A DNA stretch of 64,000 nucleotides from Actinomycetospora sp. NBRC 106378. GTDB lineage: Bacteria > Actinomycetota > Actinomycetes > Mycobacteriales > Pseudonocardiaceae. How positions within the stretch are numbered: position 1 is the stretch's first letter; each line of letters begins with the position of its first letter. Below the pieces are notes generated by a model, which saw only the letters and a list, made by a program, of their open reading frames with translations, did no database searches and was not told the origin of the DNA. The position numbers and the translations under genes were made by a program. Of this stretch, positions 30,117 through 37,605 are shown in pieces. The stretch is from the NCBI RefSeq assembly GCF_030269685.1, contig NZ_BSTT01000007.1:220239-284238 (forward strand), written 5' to 3'.

Positions 30117-31877
30117 TCACCGCAACGGGTGCCGGGGGATCGACCGCAGGTTCGACCGGGCGAGCTGGACCATCTTGCCGACGCCGCCGGACAGCACGGT
30201 GCGCATGCCGGCGAGGGCGAACCCGCGGACCTGCTCGGCCGTGATGTGCGGCGGGATCGACAGGGCGTCGGGGTCGGTGCGCACGTCGACCAGCGAGGGG
30301 CCCCGGTGGTCGAGCGCGGCGCGCAGGGCCGCGCGCAGCTCGGTCGGCCGCTCCACGGTCACCGCGTGCAGGCCGGCCGCGGCGGCGATCCCGCCGAGGT
30401 CGGCGGGGCCGTGGTCGGTCTGGAACGACGGGAACCCGGCCACCATCATCTCGAGGCGGATCATGCCGAGCGCGCCGTTGTTGAAGGCGACCACGGTGAG
30501 GTCGAGGTCGTGCTCGGCCGCGGTGAGCAGCTCCCCGAGCAGCATCGTGAGCCCACCGTCGCCGGACATCGACACGACCTGGCGTCCGGGGTGCGACACC
30601 GCGGCGCCGATCGCATGCGGCAGCGCGTTGGCCATCGTGCCGTGGCGGAACGACCCGAGGATGCGCCGCCGTCCGGTCGGGGTGATGTAGCGGGCGGCCC
30701 ACACGTTGCACATGCCCGTGTCGACCGTGACGACCGCGTCGTCGGCGAGCTCGTCGTCGAGGACGTCGGCGACGTACTCCGGGTGGATCGGCGTGTGCTC
30801 GGAGACCTTCGAGGTGTAGGCGTCCACGACGTGCTCGAGGGCGTCGGCGTGGTGGCGCAGCATCTCGTCGAGGAAGGTCCGGTCGGTCTTCTCGGCGACC
30901 AGCGGCAGGAGCATCCGCAGGGTCTCCCCCACGTCGCCCTCGACGCCGAGGTCGAGCACGGTGCGCCGCCCGAGGTGGCGCCCGTCCGCGTCGACCTGGA
31001 CGGTACGGGCCTGCGGCAGGAACCCGTCGTACGGGAAGTCGGTCCCGAGGAGCACCAGCAGGTCGGCCTCGTGGGACGCCTCGTAGCAGGCGCCGTAGCC
31101 GAGCAGCCCACTCATCCCGACGTCGTACGGGTTGTCGTACTGGATCCACTCCTTGCCGCCGAGCGAGTGCCCGACCGGCGCCTTCACCCGCCCTGCCAGC
31201 TCGAGGACCTCGGCCCGCGCGTCCCGCGCCCCGGCGCCGACGAACAGCGTCACCCGGCCCGCCCGGTTCACGTGCTCGGCGAGCGCCTCGACGCGGTCGG
31301 GCGCGGGCACCACCACCGAGGACGGCGCGACGAGGTCGCCGGCGCCGGTGGGGTGGGCGGCCGCCTCCGCCGTGACGTCGCCGGGGATCACCATGACCGC
31401 CACCCCGCGGTCGGCGAGCGCGGTCTGCATGGCGATCCGCTGCAGGCGCGGCAGCTGCTCGGGCCGCGAGATCAGCTCGCACCAGCTCGAGGCCTCGAGG
31501 AAGAGCCGCTCGGGGTGGGTCTCCTGGAAGTAGGTGGTGCCGATCTGGGTCGACGGGATGTGGGAGGCGAGCGCGAGGACCGGGGCGCCGGAGCGGTGCG
31601 CGTCGTAGAGACCCTGGATCAGGTGCGTGTTGCCGGGCCCGCAGCTGCCGGCGCACACCGCCAGGGTGCCGGTGAGCTGCGCCTCGGCGGCCGCGGCGAG
31701 GGCCCCGGCCTCCTCGTTGTGCACGTGGATCCAGTCGATCCCGCCCTGCGCCGCGCCCCCGGAGCGGCGGACGGCGTCGACGATCGGGTTGAGGCTGTCC
31801 CCCACCAACCCGTAGATCCGCCGGACGCCGGCCTGCACCAGCACCTCGATGATCTGGTCGGCGACGGTGCGAGCCAT
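30117..31877 (-). CDS. poxB: Pyruvate dehydrogenase (quinone) / pyruvate oxidase
   Basis: A 586-residue ThDP- and FAD-dependent enzyme close to PoxB. The pyrimidine-domain Glu lies in VHNEEAGALAAAAEAQLTG, FAD contacts in the middle (GHSLGGKEWIQYDNPYDVGM), and the ThDP motif is MSGDGGLTMLLGELLTAAEH with VVAFNNGALG. The C-terminus (SIPPHITAEQVRGFALAGMR) matches the membrane-binding tail of PoxB. It decarboxylates pyruvate to acetate and CO2, passing electrons to quinone at the membrane. It is a single-gene unit; downstream there are only hairpins before the molybdenum hydroxylase promoter. Confidence 0.9.
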   Translation of the reverse strand: MARTVADQIIEVLVQAGVRRIYGLVGDSLNPIVDAVRRSGGAAQGGIDWIHVHNEEAGALAAAAEAQLTGTLAVCAGSCGPGNTHLIQGLYDAHRSGAPVLALASHIPSTQIGTTYFQETHPERLFLEASSWCELISRPEQLPRLQRIAMQTALADRGVAVMVIPGDVTAEAAAHPTGAGDLVAPSSVVVPAPDRVEALAEHVNRAGRVTLFVGAGARDARAEVLELAGRVKAPVGHSLGGKEWIQYDNPYDVGMSGLLGYGACYEASHEADLLVLLGTDFPYDGFLPQARTVQVDADGRHLGRRTVLDLGVEGDVGETLRMLLPLVAEKTDRTFLDEMLRHHADALEHVVDAYTSKVSEHTPIHPEYVADVLDDELADDAVVTVDTGMCNVWAARYITPTGRRRILGSFRHGTMANALPHAIGAAVSHPGRQVVSMSGDGGLTMLLGELLTAAEHDLDLTVVAFNNGALGMIRLEMMVAGFPSFQTDHGPADLGGIAAAAGLHAVTVERPTELRAALRAALDHRGPSLVDVRTDPDALSIPPHITAEQVRGFALAGMRTVLSGGVGKMVQLARSNLRSIPRHPLR

Positions 31878-32010
31878 GCGTGGTCCTCCGGATGCGTCTC
31901 GGGTGCCTGTCGGGTGTCGCCCCGGTGGTGCCCGGGCGCCGGGCCCGCCACGCCGGTCCTAGGCTGTCGGGGCCGTCGCGCCCGGAAGGAGCAGTCCGAT
32001 CTCACGCTCC

Positions 32011-32955
32011 GTGCGCACCTCGGCTCCGGTGCCCCTCGGGCTGCTCCTGGTCCTCGCGGCCCTGGTGCTCGTGCTGGCGGGCCCCGAGGTGTTCGCGATC
32101 GGCGTCGGCGCGGCGCCGGCCCTGCAGACCTGGTCGACCGTCTTCGTGGCGATCGTCCTGCAGGCGCTCCCCTACCTCGCACTCGGCGTGGTCGTCGGGG
32201 CTCTCGTGACGGCGTTCGTCCCCGACCGGGCGCTGCGTGCGGTGGTGCCGGCCGACCCGATCGCCGCGGTGCCGGTGGCCGCGGTCGCCGGCGCGGCGCT
32301 GCCGGGCTGCGAGTGCGGGTCGGTGCCGCTGGCGGCCCGCCTGGTCGACCGGGGCGTCCGCCCGTCGGCCGCCCTGGCCTTCATGCTCTCGTCGCCGGCG
32401 GTGAACCCCGTGGTGCTGGTGGCCACGGCGGTCGCGTTCCCCGGTCAGCCGCGGATGGTGCTGGCACGCGCGGTCGCCTCCCTGGTCGTCGCCACCGTCG
32501 TCGGGTGGCTGTGGTCCCGGTTCGGGCGGCCCCTCCCGGTCCGTCGCGCGGCCCACCACCACGACGGCGGGGCGCTCGACGTCGTCACCCACGACCTGCT
32601 GCACGCGGGCGGCTTCCTCGTCGTCGGGGCGGCGTGCGCGGCGACGCTGAACGTGGCGGTGCCCCCGACGTGGGTGGGAGCCGTCGCGGGCGTCCCGGTG
32701 CTCTCCGTGATCGTGCTCGGCCTGCTCGCCGTGCTGCTGGCGGTGTGCTCCGAGGCCGACGCCTTCGTCGTCGCGAGCCTCACCGCGTTCTCCGACACCG
32801 CGAAGCTCGCCTTCCTCGTCGTCGGTCCGGCGATCGACGTCAAGCTCGCCGCGATGCAGGCGGGGACGTTCGGCATGCCGGTGGCACAGCGACTCGGGCC
32901 GCTGACCTTCGTGGTCGCGATCGCGGCCACGCTCGTCGTCGGGACCCTGCTGTGA
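32011..32955 (+). CDS. ArsP/DUF318-type permease (module 1)
   Basis: A 314-residue integral membrane protein with about eight hydrophobic segments. GAALPGCECGSVPLAARLVDRG and SSPAVNPVVLVATAVAFPG are the diagnostic Cys-bearing blocks of the DUF318/ArsP_1 permease family. VCSEADAFVVASL and VVGPAIDVKLAAMQ form the second repeat. Family members move arsenicals or metals, and in Bacillus the YcgR homologue is zinc-regulated. The GTG start at 32011 is 20 bases after AAGGAG, so the start is not fully certain. It is followed by the TIGR03943 gene, and a second such pair lies at 46142-47841. Confidence 0.82.
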   Translation: MRTSAPVPLGLLLVLAALVLVLAGPEVFAIGVGAAPALQTWSTVFVAIVLQALPYLALGVVVGALVTAFVPDRALRAVVPADPIAAVPVAAVAGAALPGCECGSVPLAARLVDRGVRPSAALAFMLSSPAVNPVVLVATAVAFPGQPRMVLARAVASLVVATVVGWLWSRFGRPLPVRRAAHHHDGGALDVVTHDLLHAGGFLVVGAACAATLNVAVPPTWVGAVAGVPVLSVIVLGLLAVLLAVCSEADAFVVASLTAFSDTAKLAFLVVGPAIDVKLAAMQAGTFGMPVAQRLGPLTFVVAIAATLVVGTLL

Positions 32956-33010
32956 TCCCGCCACCACGGTGCGGTGTCGGCGACCCCCGCGACCCGCGTC
33001 GCGCAGCCTC

Positions 33011-33775
33011 GTGAGGCGCGATCTCGGCGCGGGCCTGCTCGTGGTCGTCGGGCTGGTCCTGGCCGTCTCGACGCTCACCGGCGGCTACCTCGACTACGTC
33101 CGACCGTCGCACCGCTGGTGGCTGCTCGCGACCGCGGCGCTCCTCCTCGTGGCGGGGTCGGCGGGGCTGTTCGGGTGGGCGCGTCGCCCCGATCCCGACG
33201 ACGGGTCGCGCGCGGCCCGCCTGCACACCCACGGGCCGCTGGCGGCGACGCCCGAGGCGGTCGCGGCCGCGCGGGAGGCGGACCGCGCGAGCGGGACCGA
33301 CGGCGGCCACCGTCCCGCCGTCGGGTGGCTGCTCGTGGTGCCGGTCCTGCTGGTGCTCCTCGTCCCGGCGAGCCCGCTGGGCAGCTGGGCCGCCGCCCGG
33401 CAGGGTCCGACCGTCCCGGCCACCGCGGTGACGTCCGGCCCGCTGCCCCCCGGGTCCGACGTGGCGGTCCCGGACTACGCCGTGCGCGCCGCGTACGACG
33501 GCGGTCGAGGGCTCGCCGACCGCGACGTCGCCCTGGTCGGGTTCGTGACGCCCGCCGACGACGGGGGCTGGTACGTGACCAGGACCGCGATCAGCTGCTG
33601 CGCGGCGGACGCCCGCAGCTACCTGGTCGCGGTCGACGGTGTCCCCGCTCCCCCGCGCGACACGTGGGTGCGGGTGCTCGGGCGGTGGACGCCGTCCGCG
33701 ACGCCGGCCACCGCCCGGCTCCGGGCGTCCGCCGTGACAGCGGTGCCGGTGCCGGCGGCGCCCTACGTCACCTGA
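33011..33775 (+). CDS. TIGR03943 family protein, permease partner (module 1)
   Basis: A 254-residue protein with two N-terminal hydrophobic helices, a His-containing cytoplasmic stretch (ARLHTHGPLAATPE), a third helix (VGWLLVVPVLLVLLVP) and an extracytoplasmic C-terminal domain. The family-diagnostic ISCCAADARSYLV is present near residue 195. TIGR03943 proteins (YcgQ type) are encoded beside DUF318 permeases and are thought to work with them in metal handling. GTG at 33011 is used. Its stop lies 6 bases from the stop of the convergent STAS gene. Confidence 0.8.
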   Translation: MRRDLGAGLLVVVGLVLAVSTLTGGYLDYVRPSHRWWLLATAALLLVAGSAGLFGWARRPDPDDGSRAARLHTHGPLAATPEAVAAAREADRASGTDGGHRPAVGWLLVVPVLLVLLVPASPLGSWAAARQGPTVPATAVTSGPLPPGSDVAVPDYAVRAAYDGGRGLADRDVALVGFVTPADDGGWYVTRTAISCCAADARSYLVAVDGVPAPPRDTWVRVLGRWTPSATPATARLRASAVTAVPVPAAPYVT

Positions 33776-33781
33776 CGCCGC

Positions 33782-34117
33782 TCAGCCCGCCAACGGCCCC
33801 CGGGAGTCGGCGTAGACCGCGAAGACCTGCTCGAGCGGGACGTGTTCCCACCCCGGGGCCACGTCGGGGTGGAGGCCGCGCAGCCGGCAGCCGAGGCCGC
33901 CGGCGTGCCGGGCCGCGCGGAAACGGCACAGCCGGGCCAGCGCGAGCGACGAGTCGCACCGGGCGCCGGAGACGTCGACGACGATCTCCTGGGGCACCGG
34001 GGCGAGCGCGTCGAGGAGTGCCTCGAGGCGCTCGCGGGCCGGTCGGTCCAGGTCGCCGACGAGTTCGACGACGACGGTCGGGGCCTGCGGTGCGAACGGG
34101 AACGTACGGGACGCCAT
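33782..34117 (-). CDS. STAS-domain-like protein
   Basis: A 111-residue protein resembling an anti-sigma-factor-antagonist fold: APTVVVELVGDLDRPARERL, EIVVDVSGARCDSSLALARL and GLGCRLRGLHPDVAPGWEHV. The usual phosphorylated Ser of SpoIIAA (DSSG) corresponds to CDSSLAL, so the Ser could be present. I start at ATG 34117, with GGGAGAC close upstream; the extension to 34186 has no support. No anti-sigma factor gene is adjacent, so partners are unknown. Confidence 0.65.
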   Translation of the reverse strand: MASRTFPFAPQAPTVVVELVGDLDRPARERLEALLDALAPVPQEIVVDVSGARCDSSLALARLCRFRAARHAGGLGCRLRGLHPDVAPGWEHVPLEQVFAVYADSRGPLAG

Positions 34118-34393
34118 GGAGTCTCCCGGATCGGGTGGGAGTCGCCACGGCATCGGACGTGAACCGCAGGACGGGACCGAAGGCATCGTGCAGGACCGGT
34201 TCGTCCGGGTGCACGTCCTGACAGGTCAGGCCGCGACGCCGAGCACGGACCCGACGGACCGAGCGACACCCCTGAGCTGGTCGGTCGGCTTCTGCTGCTC
34301 GCCGGCCCCTTCCGCGCCCGCGATGTGAATCGTCGTCTCGGACACGACCGGGGAGCCACCGCGCACGCCGTACGTCCGGCACCATCGACGGCG

Positions 34394-35143
34394 ATGACGA
34401 GCGGAGCGGGTCGGACCGGGGTCGCCCTCCGCCTGCCGGGCGTCGGCCCGGAGGCGGTGGCGCCGGAGCGTGCGCTGGCGGCGGTCGTCGGGTACGCCCG
34501 GGGACGCCGCTGGCTGCGGTTCCGCTCGCCCGGCCTGCCGGAGGGCCGCTGGGTGGAGGTCCCGGCGTACGGCTGGGGCCGCTTCGACGCGCACCCGGCG
34601 AGCACGGGCCCGGACGCCGACGTGCTGATCGCCGAGGGGCTCCACGGCCGGCTCGACCGCACGGGCTGGCACGACGTGCACGACACGCTGCTGCGGGTCG
34701 CCCCGCTCGTGGACCGGATGTGCGAGCGCGCGGCGGGCCGCCCGTTCTGGGATCTGCCGGCGAGCGAGTTCTCCGTGCTCGACGAGCCGGGCACGATCGG
34801 AGCGCTGCTGCGGCGGCTCTCCGACGAGGCCGCGCCGCACGGGGCGCACGTCCTCGCCGCGCTCCACCACCGCCACCCCGCGCTGGTGCCCCACCTGACC
34901 ACCACCACCCGGCGGGCACTCCTGCCCCACGTCGAGGAGGGCGACAGCGGCGTCGAGGCCGTCGTGCAGCGGGAGCTGCGGGCCAACGCGGACGCGTTCG
35001 CCGACCTGGGAAGCGCCCTGGCCGAGGTCGTGGACGATGCCCGGCCGACGCAGCTGCGTCTGCACGACCTGCTGCTGTGGCTCGCCACCACACTGCGCCT
35101 CGCGCACGCGGTGGAATGCGGGCGGCGCGTGCTCGACGGTTAG
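34394..35143 (+). CDS. Uncharacterised protein, possibly DUF6308 family
   Basis: A 249-residue soluble protein. Recognisable blocks are FRSPGLPEGRWVEVPAYGWG, DADVLIAEGLHGRLDRTGWH and RAAGRPFWDLPASEFSVLDE, which remind me of DUF6308 actinobacterial proteins; this is from memory and not certain. No catalytic motif is evident. The ATG at 34394 gives the first good start; about 276 bases upstream hold no other gene that I can support. Its stop overlaps the convergent kinase gene by 4 bases. Confidence 0.55.
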   Translation: MTSGAGRTGVALRLPGVGPEAVAPERALAAVVGYARGRRWLRFRSPGLPEGRWVEVPAYGWGRFDAHPASTGPDADVLIAEGLHGRLDRTGWHDVHDTLLRVAPLVDRMCERAAGRPFWDLPASEFSVLDEPGTIGALLRRLSDEAAPHGAHVLAALHHRHPALVPHLTTTTRRALLPHVEEGDSGVEAVVQRELRANADAFADLGSALAEVVDDARPTQLRLHDLLLWLATTLRLAHAVECGRRVLDG

Positions 35144-37095
35144 GGCGCGCCCACCGTCGTCACCGTGAGCTGCGGCGTCGCGACGGTGCCCGAGCAGGCC
35201 TTGCCCGCGCGGGGCAGGGTTGCCGCCGTCGTCGTCCCCGGGGCACGCACCCGGAGCCCGGTGACGTCGACGGCCTTGCAGTTCTTCGCGTCGAACTCCG
35301 TCACCGGCACGATCCGCAAGGTCGCGGCCACGGAGCCGTTCGCGGCCAGCGTCAGCGTCGGACCCGTCGCGCCTGCCCGGCTCGCCGCCTTCCCGACGGC
35401 CTTCCCGCCGGCGACGAACCGCACCGCCGGGAACCCGCGCAGGGTGCACGGGACGTCGCCGCGGTTGGTGAACACGATCTTCGCCGTCGCGCCTGCCCCG
35501 GCCAGCGAGGAGACGACGCTGCGGCAGGCCGCGGGCGGAGCGGGCGCCGGCGGCGCACCGGGCACCGGGGCGGGCACCACCGGAGCGGCAGCACCGTCGG
35601 GCGCGTCGGGGTCGTCGCCGGGGTCCGGATCAGCGCCCCCCGGCACCGGGGCGGCCGGAGCGGAGGCGCCGGACACCACGGGCTCGGTGCCCGGTGCCGG
35701 GGCGGCCGGCGGGGGCGCCACCGGTCCGACCGGTGCCGCCAGGACGGGGGCGGCCGGGACCGGCTGCGCCGGGTCGGTGAGGGGCGACGACGCGCCGGTG
35801 AGCACCACGCCGCCCACGACGCCCCCGGCCAGCACGAGCACCGCCGCCGCGCCGAGCAGGCCGCGACGCAGCGAGCCGGAGCGACCCGGCGTCGCGACCG
35901 GTCCGGTGGCCGGCTCGGTGGCGACCACCGCCGCGGCGGCCGGAGCGACCGGAGCGACCGGGACGACCGGAGCGACCGGAGCGACCGGAGCGACCGGAGC
36001 GACCGGCGCGAGCGGGACCACGGCGGCGCGGGCGGGCACCGACCCCGGTGGCAGGAAAGCGTCGTTGCTGCCACTGGATGACGGCAACGACGCTTTCCTG
36101 CCACGGAGGGCGGGGCCGTCGGGGGCGGGGGCGATCACGATCGGCGAGCGCGCCGGGAGGCCCTCGGTCAGGGCCGCGGCGGGCACGGCGAGCGTCTCGC
36201 CGTCCAGGCCCAGGGCGGGGGCGAGCGCCCGGAGCCGGGTCCGGGCGGTCTCGGCCGTGGGGCGGTCGACCGGGGCGGCGGCGGTCATGGCCGCGAGCAG
36301 GGCGCGGAGGTCGTCGGGGAGCTCCGGGGGAACGACCGGGTCGCGGTGCAGCCGGGCGACCGACGACTCGACCGGCCCACCCGGGAACTCCCGGCGCCCG
36401 GTCAGGCACTCGAGCAGCACGAGGCCGAGGGCGTACACGTCGGCGGGCGAGGAGACCTCGTCGCCGCGGACCTGCTCGGGCGCGAGGTACGCGGCGGTGC
36501 CGGTCACCTGCCCGTGCACCGTCGTGGCCGTCGCCATCGCCGCGACCCCGAAGTCGGCCAGGACCGGGTGCACCCGGGCGGGCCCGTCGTCGTCCAGGTC
36601 GGGGTCGACCGGGTCGAGCAGGATGTTCGCGGGCTTGACGTCGCGGTGGACGATGCCGAGGGCGTGCACGTGGGCGAGGGCGGCGAGCAGCTCCCCCGCG
36701 AGCCCGACGACCACCTCGGCCGGCAGCGGGCCCTGCTCCAGGGTGTCGGCGAGCGAACCGCCGATGACCAGCCGCGTCACGAGGAACACGCGGTCGCCGG
36801 CCTCGCCGACGTCGAACACCTCGAGCACGCCGGGGTGGGTCACCTGCGCCGCGGCCTGCAGTTCCCGGCGGACCGAGGCGGACTCGAGGGTCCCGACGCC
36901 GGGTGCGAACAGCTTCACCGCGACCTCGCGCTGCAGGAGGCGGTCCTGTGCCCGGTAGACCGTCGCGGTGGCGCCGCGGCCGAGGCGTGCCCCCACCTCG
37001 AAGCGGTCGCCGACGACGTCGGGGACCGCCCCGTCGTCGAGGGTGACGACGGTGCCCGTGCCGACTGAGGTCCCGTGCTCGGTGTCCGGTTCCAC
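35140..37095 (-). CDS. PknB-type Ser/Thr protein kinase with extracellular DUF4232-like domain
   Basis: A 651-residue receptor-like kinase. The N-terminal kinase domain has LGRGATATVYRA, the invariant Lys in REVAVKLF, HRDVKPANILL near residue 151, DFG in LADFGVAAM, and APEQVRGDEVSSPADVYALG. A proline-rich linker with VAP repeats follows, then one membrane helix (LLGAAAVLVLAGGVVGGVVL) and an external domain with four Cys (AACRSVVSSL, PCTLRGFPAV, NCKAVDV, KACSGTV) of the DUF4232 type. Repeat family B copy 3 and a 9-base minisatellite are inserted in frame in the linker. The 3' end overlaps the convergent gene by 4 bases. Confidence 0.87.
   Translation of the reverse strand: MEPDTEHGTSVGTGTVVTLDDGAVPDVVGDRFEVGARLGRGATATVYRAQDRLLQREVAVKLFAPGVGTLESASVRRELQAAAQVTHPGVLEVFDVGEAGDRVFLVTRLVIGGSLADTLEQGPLPAEVVVGLAGELLAALAHVHALGIVHRDVKPANILLDPVDPDLDDDGPARVHPVLADFGVAAMATATTVHGQVTGTAAYLAPEQVRGDEVSSPADVYALGLVLLECLTGRREFPGGPVESSVARLHRDPVVPPELPDDLRALLAAMTAAAPVDRPTAETARTRLRALAPALGLDGETLAVPAAALTEGLPARSPIVIAPAPDGPALRGRKASLPSSSGSNDAFLPPGSVPARAAVVPLAPVAPVAPVAPVAPVVPVAPVAPAAAAVVATEPATGPVATPGRSGSLRRGLLGAAAVLVLAGGVVGGVVLTGASSPLTDPAQPVPAAPVLAAPVGPVAPPPAAPAPGTEPVVSGASAPAAPVPGGADPDPGDDPDAPDGAAAPVVPAPVPGAPPAPAPPAACRSVVSSLAGAGATAKIVFTNRGDVPCTLRGFPAVRFVAGGKAVGKAASRAGATGPTLTLAANGSVAATLRIVPVTEFDAKNCKAVDVTGLRVRAPGTTTAATLPRAGKACSGTVATPQLTVTTVGAP
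35941..36012 (-). repeat. Nine-base minisatellite in the kinase linker
   Basis: CGGAGCGAC is repeated eight times with small changes across these 72 bases. On the coding strand each unit reads Val-Ala-Pro, producing a VAPVAPVAP-type stretch. Because the unit is a multiple of three, gain or loss of copies would keep the frame and only change linker length. Confidence 0.85.
36048..36104. repeat. Dispersed repeat family B, copy 3, inside the kinase gene
   Basis: A 21-base perfect inverted repeat, GTGGCAGGAAAGCGTCGTTGC at 36048-36068 and its complement at 36084-36104, separated by 15 bases. The left arm is the same sequence as copies 1 and 2. On the coding strand it adds in frame RGRKASLPSSSGSNDAFLPP between the kinase domain and the VAP linker. 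A repeat of this form normally lies between genes, so this is an insertion tolerated in a disordered segment. Confidence 0.85.
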
Positions 37096-37118
37096 GTCGT
37101 GATCGTGACCGATGCCAT

Positions 37119-37147
37119 CCGATCGGGGTCATCCGCCCCCCGATCGG
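37119..37147. promoter_or_regulatory. Dyad upstream of the kinase gene
   Basis: CCGATCGGGG (37119-37128) and CCCCGATCGG (37138-37147) are perfect 10-base arms around a 9-base spacer. They lie 24 bases upstream of the kinase ATG in the 218-base divergent region between kinase and pacL-like genes. It could be an operator or an mRNA leader hairpin of the kinase gene. Confidence 0.45.
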
Positions 37148-37214
37148 CGGCACGTCCCGGTCACCGACGTGGTCCAATGACACCGACAATCATGACCGAC
37201 AAGGGTCACCCGTG

Positions 37215-37236
37215 GGTCGGGATCTCGATCCCGACC
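37215..37236. promoter_or_regulatory. Dyad upstream of the pacL-ctpC operon
   Basis: GGTCGGGATC and GATCCCGACC are perfect 10-base arms around TC. A TAGCGT at 37261-37266 fits a -10 hexamer 25 bases further on, and GGAGGAG with the pacL ATG at 37314 follows. The position suits an operator of a metal sensor controlling the metal-efflux operon, but no sensor gene is adjacent. Confidence 0.5.
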
Positions 37237-37313
37237 TGCGGAATCGCGGTGACGGTGGGCTAGCGTCGGCCGTCGATCACGGGACGTCCAGCACGGAGCG
37301 GAGGAGTCGGCGG

Positions 37314-37598
37314 ATGGTGGCGTGGGGTGCGCTGGCGGCCAGGGCGGCCGGGGCGGTGGCGACCGGGGTGGCCGGTGTCGCCGTCGTCGAGGGCGTGAAG
37401 AAGTTGTCCGGCGGGCGGGCGGTGCACCAGTCCGCGGTGGCGGTCACCACGCTCGGACTGAAGGTCTCGCGGGCGGCCGAGACCGGCGCCGAGCGCATTC
37501 GCCTGAACACCGCCGACGTCGTCGCCGAGGCCCGCGAGCGGCTCGGCGAGCAGGCCCCGCCGCCCGGGGCGGTCGAGAAGCACGACCACGAGCACTGA
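37314..37598 (+). CDS. PacL/DUF1490-family protein, P-type ATPase-associated chaperone-like
   Basis: A 94-residue protein closely resembling mycobacterial Rv3269 (PacL1): one N-terminal hydrophobic segment (ALAARAAGAVATGVAGVAVV), then TTLGLKVSRAAETGAERIRL, DVVAEARERLGEQAPPPGAV and a C-terminal metal-binding KHDHEH. PacL proteins are known to assemble with and stabilise P1B-type metal efflux ATPases and bind zinc through the C-terminal His/Asp motif. Start ATG at 37314 follows GGAGGAG. It precedes the CtpC-like ATPase gene by 7 bases, the same arrangement as pacL1-ctpC. Confidence 0.87.
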   Translation: MVAWGALAARAAGAVATGVAGVAVVEGVKKLSGGRAVHQSAVAVTTLGLKVSRAAETGAERIRLNTADVVAEARERLGEQAPPPGAVEKHDHEH

Positions 37599-37605
37599 CC
37601 GCGCC

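Noticed and set aside
34118..34393. A small gene in the gap upstream of the DUF6308-like gene (+ frame near 34116-34328)
   Set aside because: The product is compositionally odd with no ribosome site or homology; the stretch is more likely a promoter region.
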